From NCBI GenBank assembly GCA_905478855.1, contig CAJQKF010000101.1, forward strand, positions 1 through 38,555: a stretch of DNA of 38,555 bases, given 5' to 3'. The DNA is from an uncultured Gammaproteobacteria bacterium. GTDB lineage: Bacteria; Pseudomonadota; Gammaproteobacteria; Arenicellales; CAJQKF01. How positions within the stretch are numbered: position 1 is the stretch's first letter; each line of letters opens with the position of its first letter. The notes under the pieces were generated by a model, which did no database searches, was not told the DNA's origin, and saw nothing but the letters and a program-made list of their open reading frames with translations. Below, piece by piece: positions 1-6,700 of this stretch. The position numbers and the translations under genes are program-made.

Positions 1-1
1 T

Positions 2-190
2 GTATCTGAAGATGACGATTCTGAAGATGACGATTCTGAAGATGACGATTCTGAAGATGACGATTCTGAAGATGACGATTCTGAAGATGACGATTCTGAA
101 GATGACGATTCGGAAGATGACGATTCGGAAGATGACGATTCTGAAGATGACGATTCGGAAGATGACGATTCGGAAGAATCAAATCAGTAA
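2..190 (+). CDS. 3' end of an unrecognised protein with an acidic DDDSE repeat tail
   Basis: The frame is open from the window edge and ends at TAA (188-190), so the 5' part is missing. The visible 62 residues are V-S-E, eleven perfect DDDSE units, then EESNQ. The protein cannot be assigned from this tail, which would be very acidic, probably disordered, and might bind cations. The frame was chosen because it ends in a natural stop. Unit differences are only TCT versus TCG, which are synonymous serines here but would change Leu to Arg in the competing plus frame that reads MTILK. The change is also silent in two minus-strand frames, so it does not settle the strand alone. Confidence 0.6.
   Translation, partial: VSEDDDSEDDDSEDDDSEDDDSEDDDSEDDDSEDDDSEDDDSEDDDSEDDDSEDDDSEESNQ
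11..175 (+). repeat. 15-bp tandem repeat, 11 units
   Basis: Eleven consecutive 15-bp units (GATGACGATTCTGAA) run without interruption. Units 1-6 and 9 carry TCT at the serine codon; units 7, 8, 10 and 11 carry TCG; no other position varies. The unit is a multiple of three, so copy-number changes would lengthen or shorten the encoded acidic tail without a frameshift. Confidence 0.95.
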
Positions 191-244
191 TTCATTCTAC
201 ATTCTAGCAAGATTTATTCTGATGACTCCGCAATAGTTGGATCA

Positions 245-264
245 AATTGACAAAGCTGTCAATT
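245..264. terminator. Possible terminator hairpin after the DDDSE gene
   Basis: A perfect 8-bp stem (AATTGACA/TGTCAATT) with a 4-nt loop lies 55 bp after the stop of the first gene and before the next start. No T-run follows, so a terminator role is only inferred; a processing or protein-binding site is equally possible. Confidence 0.35.
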
Positions 265-319
265 CACGATAGATACCATAGAAAATAGCAATTCAACTTA
301 TTGCGGAATCATTTAAAGC

Positions 320-1063
320 ATGCACAAAAATAAAGTTCTATTAAAAATATTTATTTATTGTCTCACCATCGAAATCGGATTTGTCATTTTCGACTTAACA
401 GTAAACTGGATGAGATGGAGCGACTCTGGCGCAATAAGAAGAATGTTCAATATTACCAGAGAAGATAGTCTCGCCTCATTCTTTGCGGTTTTTCAAACTA
501 TAGTTGTTGCCGCCGTCTGTTGGATCATACTTTTTATAATTCAGCGCATAAAAACAAAATCAAATTACACAAAAGCCGGTTGGCTTACGCTTGCCATATT
601 CTTTTCCTATATGGCGATTGATGATGGCGCAATGCTACACGAACGGATTGGGACAGTATTTAAACACGCATCTGAATCGGAGCTAATTAGTTATGGATGG
701 CAAATTGTAATAGCACCCCTCTTTGTTGTTATGGGGTGTTTTCTTTTTTTATTTCTATGGAAACATAATCCAGACCGCAGACAAAAACTTTGGTTATGTG
801 CCGCTATTGTTTGTCTTGGTAGCGCTGTATGTATCGATTTTATAGAAGGTATGCCTGTTGGTTTTAACTGGATATCTTCATTCTTGCAGCTACCGGTAAA
901 GACCGTTTCACACTTCTCAAAATCAATTGAAGAGTTTTTAGAAATGCTCGGTATGACATTTTTCCTGATTTTAACTATTCAGTACTTAATTCGATTAACG
1001 TTTGAAGTTGATGTAACCATAAAAAACGGGAAAGTATCAGTTCGATCCAATATTGGCTCATAA
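320..1063 (+). CDS. Unrecognised multi-pass membrane protein
   Basis: 247 residues with about six hydrophobic segments (near 8-30, 52-75, 85-103, 125-147, 155-175 and 207-226), so an inner-membrane protein is very likely. I do not recognise the family. Charged residues sit in or beside hydrophobic segments in two patches: AIDDGAMLHERIG at the end of segment 3, and SIEEFLEMLG before segment 6. Acidic and histidine residues placed like this could bind a metal or carry protons, but that is inference. The gene looks more AT-rich than its neighbours. It stands alone, with 129 bp before it and a minus-strand gene after it. Confidence 0.7.
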   Translation: MHKNKVLLKIFIYCLTIEIGFVIFDLTVNWMRWSDSGAIRRMFNITREDSLASFFAVFQTIVVAAVCWIILFIIQRIKTKSNYTKAGWLTLAIFFSYMAIDDGAMLHERIGTVFKHASESELISYGWQIVIAPLFVVMGCFLFLFLWKHNPDRRQKLWLCAAIVCLGSAVCIDFIEGMPVGFNWISSFLQLPVKTVSHFSKSIEEFLEMLGMTFFLILTIQYLIRLTFEVDVTIKNGKVSVRSNIGS

Positions 1064-1239
1064 ATAGGTTTGAATCGTTAAAACTCGATCAACTATCCTA
1101 AGGTATCTAGATTTGAAATCGAATTAAAAAGTCTAGCTTGATGATTCTAACTTCCATCACGGTAATCTGGCATGACCACAAGATAACCGTCTAAAGACAC
1201 ATAGCTGCAAATAATAAAGCAAAGTTTGAATTAATCTAA

Positions 1240-1926
1240 CTACAGATGACCACGATCGTGCTTTATCAAATAAGAATGCCATAATATACGGGCTGCAACC
1301 GATCGCCAAGGTCGCCACAACTCTGCTAACTCGAGGCATCTCTCATCATCAGGCAATGATTCGAGCCCGTATATTTCCGCAATTGAACGCATAAGTGCAA
1401 TGTCGCCGGGGGGCCATACATCCGGTCGACCTAATGCAAAAACCAAATACACGTTGGCGGTCCATGAACCAATCCCTTTGAGTTCACACAACATATCATG
1501 AGCATTTTGGTCATTTGCTAAAGCAATACGTCGAAAACTGGTTTCACCACTTGTTATCCTTTGAGCAAGACCGGTGCAGTAGGCAGCCTTCTGACGGGTA
1601 AGACCAACAGAACGTAAACCCTCGACACCGACAGATAACACGTTCTCAACATTTACCACTTGGCACAATGACTCTAGTCGTCGATACACCGCTCGGGCCG
1701 ATTCTAGTGAGACCTGTTGCTCCAAAATAATCAATGCTAGCGTTGCAAACCCGGTTGGTCTGGACCATAACGGAGGATAACCGTTAGCTTCAAGTGCAAT
1801 CGCCAAAAAAGGATCTGCAAGAGCTAATTCATCGCAGGCAAGTTTTAATTTATTATTGGTTAACTTGTCACTCACCTTTATCGTCTCATCACGGATATTC
1901 TGATTTTTATCGGGTACTTTTGGCAA
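1240..1926 (-). CDS. DNA-3-methyladenine glycosylase II-like (HhH-GPD superfamily)
   Basis: 228 residues of the HhH-GPD fold, which removes alkylated bases from DNA as the first step of base excision repair. The helix-hairpin-helix is visible as ELKGIGSWTA (about 148-157), followed by the GPD-type loop PPGDIAL with the expected catalytic Asp at 175. It lacks the N-terminal Ada/AlkA regulatory part and resembles short bacterial and yeast MAG1-type enzymes more than full-length E. coli AlkA (282 residues). The start at ATG 1926 gives a basic, probably flexible N-terminus of about 30 residues. It is transcribed leftward, alone, diverging from the DUF4126 gene. Confidence 0.85.
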   Translation of the reverse strand: MPKVPDKNQNIRDETIKVSDKLTNNKLKLACDELALADPFLAIALEANGYPPLWSRPTGFATLALIILEQQVSLESARAVYRRLESLCQVVNVENVLSVGVEGLRSVGLTRQKAAYCTGLAQRITSGETSFRRIALANDQNAHDMLCELKGIGSWTANVYLVFALGRPDVWPPGDIALMRSIAEIYGLESLPDDERCLELAELWRPWRSVAARILWHSYLIKHDRGHL

Positions 1927-1998
1927 TGGAATGAAAATCCGGTTTGGATTTCTAGTGAAGCATACCTCATAATCGGACTTTTATTCTGGGAAAAACTT

Positions 1999-2643
1999 GT
2001 GGATACAGTCTCTATAATCGCAGCGACAATGGGTGTCGCCTGGGCAAGCGGCATCAACCTCTACGCGGCTGTATTTATGCTCGGCTGGATGGCAAATACA
2101 GGCACAATGGAATTGCCCGCCGATTTGGAGATGCTGTCAAACCCTTTAATCATGGGTGCCGCAGGGGTCATGTATCTCGTTGAGTTTTTCGCTGACAAAA
2201 TTCCCGGTGTTGATAGCGCTTGGGATGCGATTCACAGCTTTATTCGAATACCAGCCGGCGCTATGCTGGCATCTGGCGCAATAAGCCCTCTCGGCCCAGA
2301 GGCAGAACTTGCCGGACTTATTCTTGGCGGGACATTAACTGCAGGAAGTCATCTAACCAAAGCAGGCAGTCGGGTTTTAATTAATACATCGCCAGAACCA
2401 TTTAGCAATTGGGCGGCTAGCATAGGAGAAGATGTCGCGGTAGTAGGCGGATTATGGGCCGCAATGCACTATCCCGTTTTGTTTATTATCGCTTTAATCG
2501 CTTTAATCGCTTTAATGATTTGGCTTTTACCGAAGATCTGGCGTGGCATTAAAACGATTTGCAGAAAAATTGCGAGTTTTTTTGGCGCCGCGAAACCCGT
2601 CGATGAGAAAAAAGACGAAACTAACCAGCCTAACGCACCCTAA
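1999..2643 (+). CDS. DUF4126 family membrane protein
   Basis: 214 residues, very hydrophobic, matching the DUF4126 pattern: an N-terminal GVAWASGINLYAAVF segment, a central FFADKIPGVDSAWDAIH motif, and a glycine-rich GPEAELAGLILGG stretch. Function of the family is not known. The start is GTG at 1999. A 9-bp direct repeat (TCGCTTTAA, three copies near 2489-2516) encodes an IALIALIAL run in the last membrane segment, followed by a basic Lys/Arg-rich cytoplasmic tail (about 180-214). It is followed after 14 bp by hemJ and is probably co-transcribed with it. Confidence 0.85.
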   Translation: MDTVSIIAATMGVAWASGINLYAAVFMLGWMANTGTMELPADLEMLSNPLIMGAAGVMYLVEFFADKIPGVDSAWDAIHSFIRIPAGAMLASGAISPLGPEAELAGLILGGTLTAGSHLTKAGSRVLINTSPEPFSNWAASIGEDVAVVGGLWAAMHYPVLFIIALIALIALMIWLLPKIWRGIKTICRKIASFFGAAKPVDEKKDETNQPNAP

Positions 2644-2657
2644 GTTCTCAAAACATC

Positions 2658-3071
2658 ATGCTTTGGATAAAATCTCTACACATAATATTTATGGTTACAT
2701 GGATGGCCGGCTTGCTCTATCTGCCACGTCTATTTGTGTATCACTCCATGAGCAATGACAAAATCGGTATTGATCGATTCAAAGTCATGGAACGAAAGCT
2801 CTATTTTGGTATAGCAACACCTGGGTGTGTGTTAACTCTGGTGTTCGGGATGTGGCTCTGGATAGGATACGGCTTTTCTGGCTCGTGGCTTGCGGCAAAA
2901 TTGGCTCTGGTACTACTATTAGTTATCTATCACATCATTTGTGGAAAAATGCTTTTCCAATTTAAAATCGATGCGAATACTTACAGTCATGTGTTCTATC
3001 GCTGGTTTAACGAAATACCGGTCGTGCTGCTCTTCGGAATCGTAATTCTTGTCGTTGTTAAACCGTTTTAA
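2658..3071 (+). CDS. hemJ: Protoporphyrinogen IX oxidase HemJ
   Basis: 137 residues with four membrane segments, the usual size for HemJ (UPF0093). It oxidises protoporphyrinogen IX to protoporphyrin IX, the next-to-last step of haem synthesis, in the inner membrane. Family hallmarks are WIKSLHIIFMVTWMAGL at the N-terminus with its conserved His (residue 8), and the C-terminal RWFNEIPVVLL ... VVVKPF block. HemJ is common in Proteobacteria that lack HemG and HemY. The gene starts 14 bp after the DUF4126 stop and is followed by a strong hairpin. Confidence 0.9.
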   Translation: MLWIKSLHIIFMVTWMAGLLYLPRLFVYHSMSNDKIGIDRFKVMERKLYFGIATPGCVLTLVFGMWLWIGYGFSGSWLAAKLALVLLLVIYHIICGKMLFQFKIDANTYSHVFYRWFNEIPVVLLFGIVILVVVKPF

Positions 3072-3103
3072 CACCCACGCTGCAACTATACTGTAAAGCA
3101 GAT

Positions 3104-3141
3104 AGTTTCCAGAAAGATCTCTAAAGATCTTTCTGGAAACT
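3104..3141. terminator. 17-bp perfect hairpin between hemJ and trmL
   Basis: Left arm 3104-3120 and right arm 3125-3141 are perfectly complementary over 17 bp around a 4-nt loop (CTAA). TTTT follows at 3146-3149, so a rho-independent terminator for hemJ is the likeliest reading. The same hairpin would lie in the 5' leader of trmL if that gene is read from upstream. Confidence 0.6.
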
Positions 3142-3183
3142 CCACTTTTGCACCCCACTAACTTTTCAATCAGGTCCGTACAA

Positions 3184-3648
3184 TTGTTCGAAGTTGCTCT
3201 ATATGAACCCGAAATTCCACCAAACACCGGAAATATTATTCGACTTTGTGCCAACACAGGGTGTCAACTCCACTTAATAGAACCACTTGGCTTTGCATTA
3301 GACGATAGAAATTTACGGCGTGCTGGGCTCGACTACCATGAGTATGCAAATCTAAGTGTTCATGCAGACTTTAAAGACTTTTTGTTGGCCACTAAAGGCA
3401 AACCACTTTACTCTTTTTCTACCCATCACAAGGTTCGGCACTCCGATGCCGCAATATCCTCAAACGGTATTTTGCTCTTCGGCCCTGAGACTCGCGGACT
3501 ACCCACCCACGTTCGTGAATTATCCGCACTGGATCATCGGTTAATTCTGCCTATGAAGGAGAACAGTCGAAGTCTTAATCTCTCCAACAGTGTAGCAATA
3601 GCTGTTTATGAAGCATGGCGACAACATGATTATGCTGGCGCAGTATGA
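3184..3648 (+). CDS. trmL: tRNA (cytidine(34)-2'-O)-methyltransferase TrmL
   Basis: A SPOUT-class methyltransferase that 2'-O-methylates the wobble base of tRNA-Leu using S-adenosylmethionine. Conserved blocks are [21 protein letters not shown] at the N-terminus, GLDYHEYA in the middle, [11 protein letters not shown], and the C-terminal [19 protein letters not shown] that forms the knot. The frame opens at a TTG at 3148, but I place the start at TTG 3184. That gives [10 protein letters not shown], matching the normal family N-terminus and a length of 154 residues (E. coli 157), and an AGG lies at 3172-3174. The stop overlaps the rarD start by 4 bp. Confidence 0.9.
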   Translation: MFEVALYEPEIPPNTGNIIRLCANTGCQLHLIEPLGFALDDRNLRRAGLDYHEYANLSVHADFKDFLLATKGKPLYSFSTHHKVRHSDAAISSNGILLFGPETRGLPTHVRELSALDHRLILPMKENSRSLNLSNSVAIAVYEAWRQHDYAGAV

Positions 3649-4523
3649 CTATCAATCGTGTCCCCCCGGTTGGTCTTGCCCTTGCCGGCATTGTGCTATG
3701 GGGATTATTTCCGATTTTTTGGAAACAACTAGCTCACATCGATCCTCTTGAAGTTCTAGCTCATAGAATAATCTGGGCCGTTCCGTTTCTTGCTGTAATT
3801 TTACTCCTCACCATTTCATCAAAGGAAATCATTTCTGCCTGTAAGCCTTGGGGCAAACTAATACCGCTAGCCGCTAGCGCTATTATGATTACACTTAACT
3901 GGGGATTATACATCTGGGCCATGGGTGAGAATAAAATCGTCGAAGCCAGCATGGGCTACTTTCTGGCACCTCTAATTAACGTATGTTTTGGTGTTTTCTT
4001 TTTTAAAGAAAAACTACATATCACGCAATGGGTTGCTATTGTAATTGCCGCATGTGCGGTAATTGGGCTATTTCTAGCTCGTGAGGTAGCCCCATGGTTG
4101 GCTCTTTACCTCGCTGGAAGTTTTGCCGCATATAGCGCCATCCGCAAGAAGGCAAGCCAGAATGCGGTAGTCGGTTTATTTTTTGAAACAGCGGTATTAA
4201 CGCCTTTTGCAATTGGGTTAGTTATTTATAAAATAAATATAGGCACTTCCGTAGCCTACTTTTCTGACCAACCCACCACTGTAATGTTGGCAGCCGCAGG
4301 GGTTATAACCGTTCTACCTTTATGGCTGTGGGTTAGCGGGTGTAGAAAAATTAATCTATCAACCGCTGGACTACTGTTTTACTTAACACCGACTATACAG
4401 TTTTTCGTTGGAATATTTATCTATAACGAACCTTTGCCATTGACCGACTTAATAGCATTTTCAGGTATCTGGTTAGCACTTACAATTTTCGCAATGCACA
4501 GCTACAAAACCCAAACAACATAA
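3645..4523 (+). CDS. rarD: RarD-like EamA/DMT transporter
   Basis: 292 residues with ten predicted membrane helices (two EamA repeats). The N-terminal stretch [20 protein letters not shown] and then [12 protein letters not shown] is typical of RarD, the chloramphenicol-sensitive protein family of the drug/metabolite transporter superfamily. The transported substrate is not established. The ATG overlaps the trmL stop (ATGA), so the two are translationally coupled. Confidence 0.85.
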   Translation: MTINRVPPVGLALAGIVLWGLFPIFWKQLAHIDPLEVLAHRIIWAVPFLAVILLLTISSKEIISACKPWGKLIPLAASAIMITLNWGLYIWAMGENKIVEASMGYFLAPLINVCFGVFFFKEKLHITQWVAIVIAACAVIGLFLAREVAPWLALYLAGSFAAYSAIRKKASQNAVVGLFFETAVLTPFAIGLVIYKINIGTSVAYFSDQPTTVMLAAAGVITVLPLWLWVSGCRKINLSTAGLLFYLTPTIQFFVGIFIYNEPLPLTDLIAFSGIWLALTIFAMHSYKTQTT

Positions 4524-4540
4524 TTATTACTACAACTTTT

Positions 4541-5155
4541 ATGATTCTCGATCTATCAACACTTACACCAAGCCAAGTTTACGCTAACCTCGTTCAAACA
4601 ATTATCCCTAGGCCTATTGCTTGGGTATTATCCGAAAATAAAGAACAAAACTTAAACTTAGCCCCTTATTCTTACTTTAATGCCGTATGTTCTGCACCTC
4701 CTTTATTAATGATTTCAGTAGGTCGAAAGCCGGATGGAACTCCTAAAGATACAAAGGTCAATATTGAAGAACGGGGTCACTTTGTGATTCATTTGGTCGA
4801 CGAGACAACTTTGGACGACATGAATACATCGTCATTAACCCTCGATTATGGTGATTCCGAAGTATCCAGACTTGGTCTTAAAACCGTGGATTTTGAGGGT
4901 TTCTCGTTGCCCCGATTAGAAAAAGCTAATATCGCATTTGCCTGTACCCGATATCAGATTTTACAGCTGGGTGATTCACCGCAAAGCGTTATTTTCGGAC
5001 TTATTCATCAGGTTTATATAAATGATGCCGTCATTGGCGAAGATGCAAAGGGACGAATGAAAGTCCTCGCTGACAAAGTTAAGCCTATTGGCCGAATGGG
5101 AGCTGGGGAGTACGTCAGTTTCGGCACAACCATCCGAAAACCCAGACCTGAATAA
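4541..5155 (+). CDS. Flavin reductase-like FMN-binding split-barrel protein
   Basis: 204 residues of the flavin reductase-like (DIM6/NTAB) family. The N-terminal block IIPRPIAWVLSE, followed by NLAPYSYFNAVCSAPPLL and SVGRKPDGTPKDT, is the FMN-binding part of the split barrel. Such proteins bind FMN and often work as NAD(P)H:flavin reductases or as flavin carriers; the true partner is not visible here. It starts 17 bp after rarD and the next gene begins 7 bp after its stop, so it is inside the same plus-strand unit. Confidence 0.85.
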   Translation: MILDLSTLTPSQVYANLVQTIIPRPIAWVLSENKEQNLNLAPYSYFNAVCSAPPLLMISVGRKPDGTPKDTKVNIEERGHFVIHLVDETTLDDMNTSSLTLDYGDSEVSRLGLKTVDFEGFSLPRLEKANIAFACTRYQILQLGDSPQSVIFGLIHQVYINDAVIGEDAKGRMKVLADKVKPIGRMGAGEYVSFGTTIRKPRPE

Positions 5156-5162
5156 ACTCAAC

Positions 5163-6212
5163 TTGGATTCATTAACACAAGCAGTTCTAGGCGCTGCAGT
5201 AGGATTTGCGGTTGCTGGGAAAAGTCATCCCCGCCGTGCGCTACTATACGGTGCGGCAATAGCGACACTTCCAGATCTCGATATCGTTGTCCAGTACGAT
5301 AACGCCCTTGATAGCTTTACTCGTCATCGAAGTTTTTCGCACTCCTTATTCGTACATATACTCATCTCTCCTGTACTAGCATTTTTGTGTGCCCGAAACT
5401 CCAAATATTTTTCGTTGCGCGAATGGTTCTGGATGTTTTTATTATGCCTAACAACCCACGCATTATTGGACGCGTTAACCGTATATGGAACTCAATTATT
5501 CTGGCCTCTGAACTACTCGCCGGTAATGGGTGGCAGTGTATTTATTATCGATCCGCTCTATACCCTTCCACTATTTATATTGTTCATGACGGTCTTGATC
5601 AGACCTATGGGCAAGCAAAACCTGTTGCTTGCTTATGGTGTATTACTGCTAGGGACCATGTATCTCACCAGTAGCCTAATCCTGCAAAGCCGCATGAGTA
5701 CACGTGTCGCCTCTGAACTCGATAGACAGAATATAAATACTGAGAGAGTCCTGATCACGGCGGCACCATTCACAACCTTTCTATGGAGAGTGATTGTTAT
5801 CTCTGATTCTTTTTACTATCAGGGGTTTGCATCTATCTTTGACGAAAATTTGAACATTAAATTTCAACGAGTAAAACGAGGCAAACCTTTTTTAAAATTA
5901 CTATCCGATAGTGAATACTACGATCAACTTAATTGGTTTAGTCACGGATTTAATGCGGCACGTATAGAAGACAAAAAAATTATAGTTAGTGATTTACGAA
6001 TGGGCGTTGAACCCCTTTATGTTTTTCAATTTTCACTGGCGGATCAGATTAACAATCAATGGCAGTATGGTGTACCAAAAAAACTGGCTGAGCCAGACAT
6101 CCCCAAGGAAACCGCAAGCTGGGTTTTTAAGCGTATATTCAATCAAAATGTACCATTGTTTCCTACTGGCGCCATATCTATTTCTAAAACACGAAATAAC
6201 GCCGAATCATAA
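5163..6212 (+). CDS. YdjM-family membrane-bound metal-dependent hydrolase (DUF457)
   Basis: The N-terminal half carries the YdjM/DUF457 signature: DSLTQAVLGAAVG, then LPDLDIV, then TRHRSFSHSL with His/Asp residues likely to bind metal, then THALLDALT. Several hydrophobic segments place it in the inner membrane; about 150 residues at the C-terminus are soluble. The frame is open from 5088, but I choose TTG 5163 because it gives the family's usual MDSLTQ start (349 residues) and falls just after the previous stop. Substrate unknown; E. coli YdjM is SOS-regulated, but no LexA box was seen here. Confidence 0.8.
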   Translation: MDSLTQAVLGAAVGFAVAGKSHPRRALLYGAAIATLPDLDIVVQYDNALDSFTRHRSFSHSLFVHILISPVLAFLCARNSKYFSLREWFWMFLLCLTTHALLDALTVYGTQLFWPLNYSPVMGGSVFIIDPLYTLPLFILFMTVLIRPMGKQNLLLAYGVLLLGTMYLTSSLILQSRMSTRVASELDRQNINTERVLITAAPFTTFLWRVIVISDSFYYQGFASIFDENLNIKFQRVKRGKPFLKLLSDSEYYDQLNWFSHGFNAARIEDKKIIVSDLRMGVEPLYVFQFSLADQINNQWQYGVPKKLAEPDIPKETASWVFKRIFNQNVPLFPTGAISISKTRNNAES

Positions 6213-6300
6213 GTGACTGTCTCTTATAATTTTAGCGTAAAGTAAGAAAATGGCAAAAAGTCATTAGTGAAAAAAAATCAAGCTCGGTTAGCGTGCATTC

Positions 6301-6453
6301 TTGTTAGTTTCACCAAGAGTTGGCACTAAATCATTGAATAAAATGACGCATTCGGTTTTAAAAAAAAACCAAAAAAAAACCTTGCATAATTTTTTTATTC
6401 ACAATTCCTCAAAAAAATGACATTTTTGTTAGTTTCCGAGTAATTGTTAGTTT
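6301..6453 (+). repeat. Three direct copies of TTGTTAGTTT
   Basis: Identical 10-mers at 6301-6310, 6426-6435 and 6444-6453, all on the plus strand. The last two are 18 bp apart start to start; the first is 125 bp upstream. They might be protein-binding sites, but AT-rich sequence makes chance repeats more likely than usual. Confidence 0.5.
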
Positions 6454-6499
6454 ATTTTATTCAGAAACCATCTTAACCCATTGAATTAATTAACCTTAA

Positions 6500-6530
6500 A
6501 TAGAATTGCTTAATTATTAAGCAATTCTAT
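6500..6530. terminator. 31-nt perfect palindrome, possible terminator or operator
   Basis: Fifteen bases on each side are perfectly complementary around a single central T. As RNA it would form a long AU-rich hairpin; as DNA it could bind a dimeric protein. No clear T-run follows, so termination is uncertain. It lies 171 bp before the priA start. Confidence 0.45.
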
Positions 6531-6585
6531 AAAACAGTACTTTTAACCAGTAAAATCATTGGTAGGAAGGTTTTTATGTACATAG

Positions 6586-6594
6586 TTATCCACA
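6586..6594 (+). promoter_or_regulatory. Perfect DnaA box
   Basis: TTATCCACA matches the high-affinity DnaA consensus exactly. It is 107 bp upstream of the priA start and next to AT-rich DNA. DnaA can regulate transcription from such sites. No second strong box was found in the region. Confidence 0.45.
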
Positions 6595-6700
6595 GGCATT
6601 GTGAGTAACTTTTTCTACTAATAAACTGCGTTTTCAGCCTCCTACAACCAATTGAGGCTGTTACACTTTAGGCCCATCAAATCACGTACTTACGCACCCC

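Larger units (their letters stand above)
6213..6700. other. AT-rich gene-free region upstream of priA
   Basis: 488 bp with no credible ORF or tRNA. It holds oligo-A runs (6361-6379), three copies of TTGTTAGTTT (6301-6310, 6426-6435, 6444-6453), a 31-nt palindrome (6500-6530) and a perfect DnaA box (6586-6594). It probably contains the terminator of the preceding operon and the priA promoter. A DnaA-responsive element is possible, but a single box does not support calling an origin. Confidence 0.6.

Noticed and set aside
12..236. Plus-strand ORF repeating MTILK
   Set aside because: It is an out-of-frame reading of the 15-bp repeat; the silent TCT/TCG change in the DDDSE frame becomes Leu/Arg here.
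6321..6326. TGGCAC as part of a sigma-54 promoter near priA
   Set aside because: No GC-containing -12 element occurs at the required spacing.
6213..6700. Chromosomal origin (oriC)
   Set aside because: Only one strong DnaA box and no origin-associated genes such as dnaA, gidA or parAB nearby.
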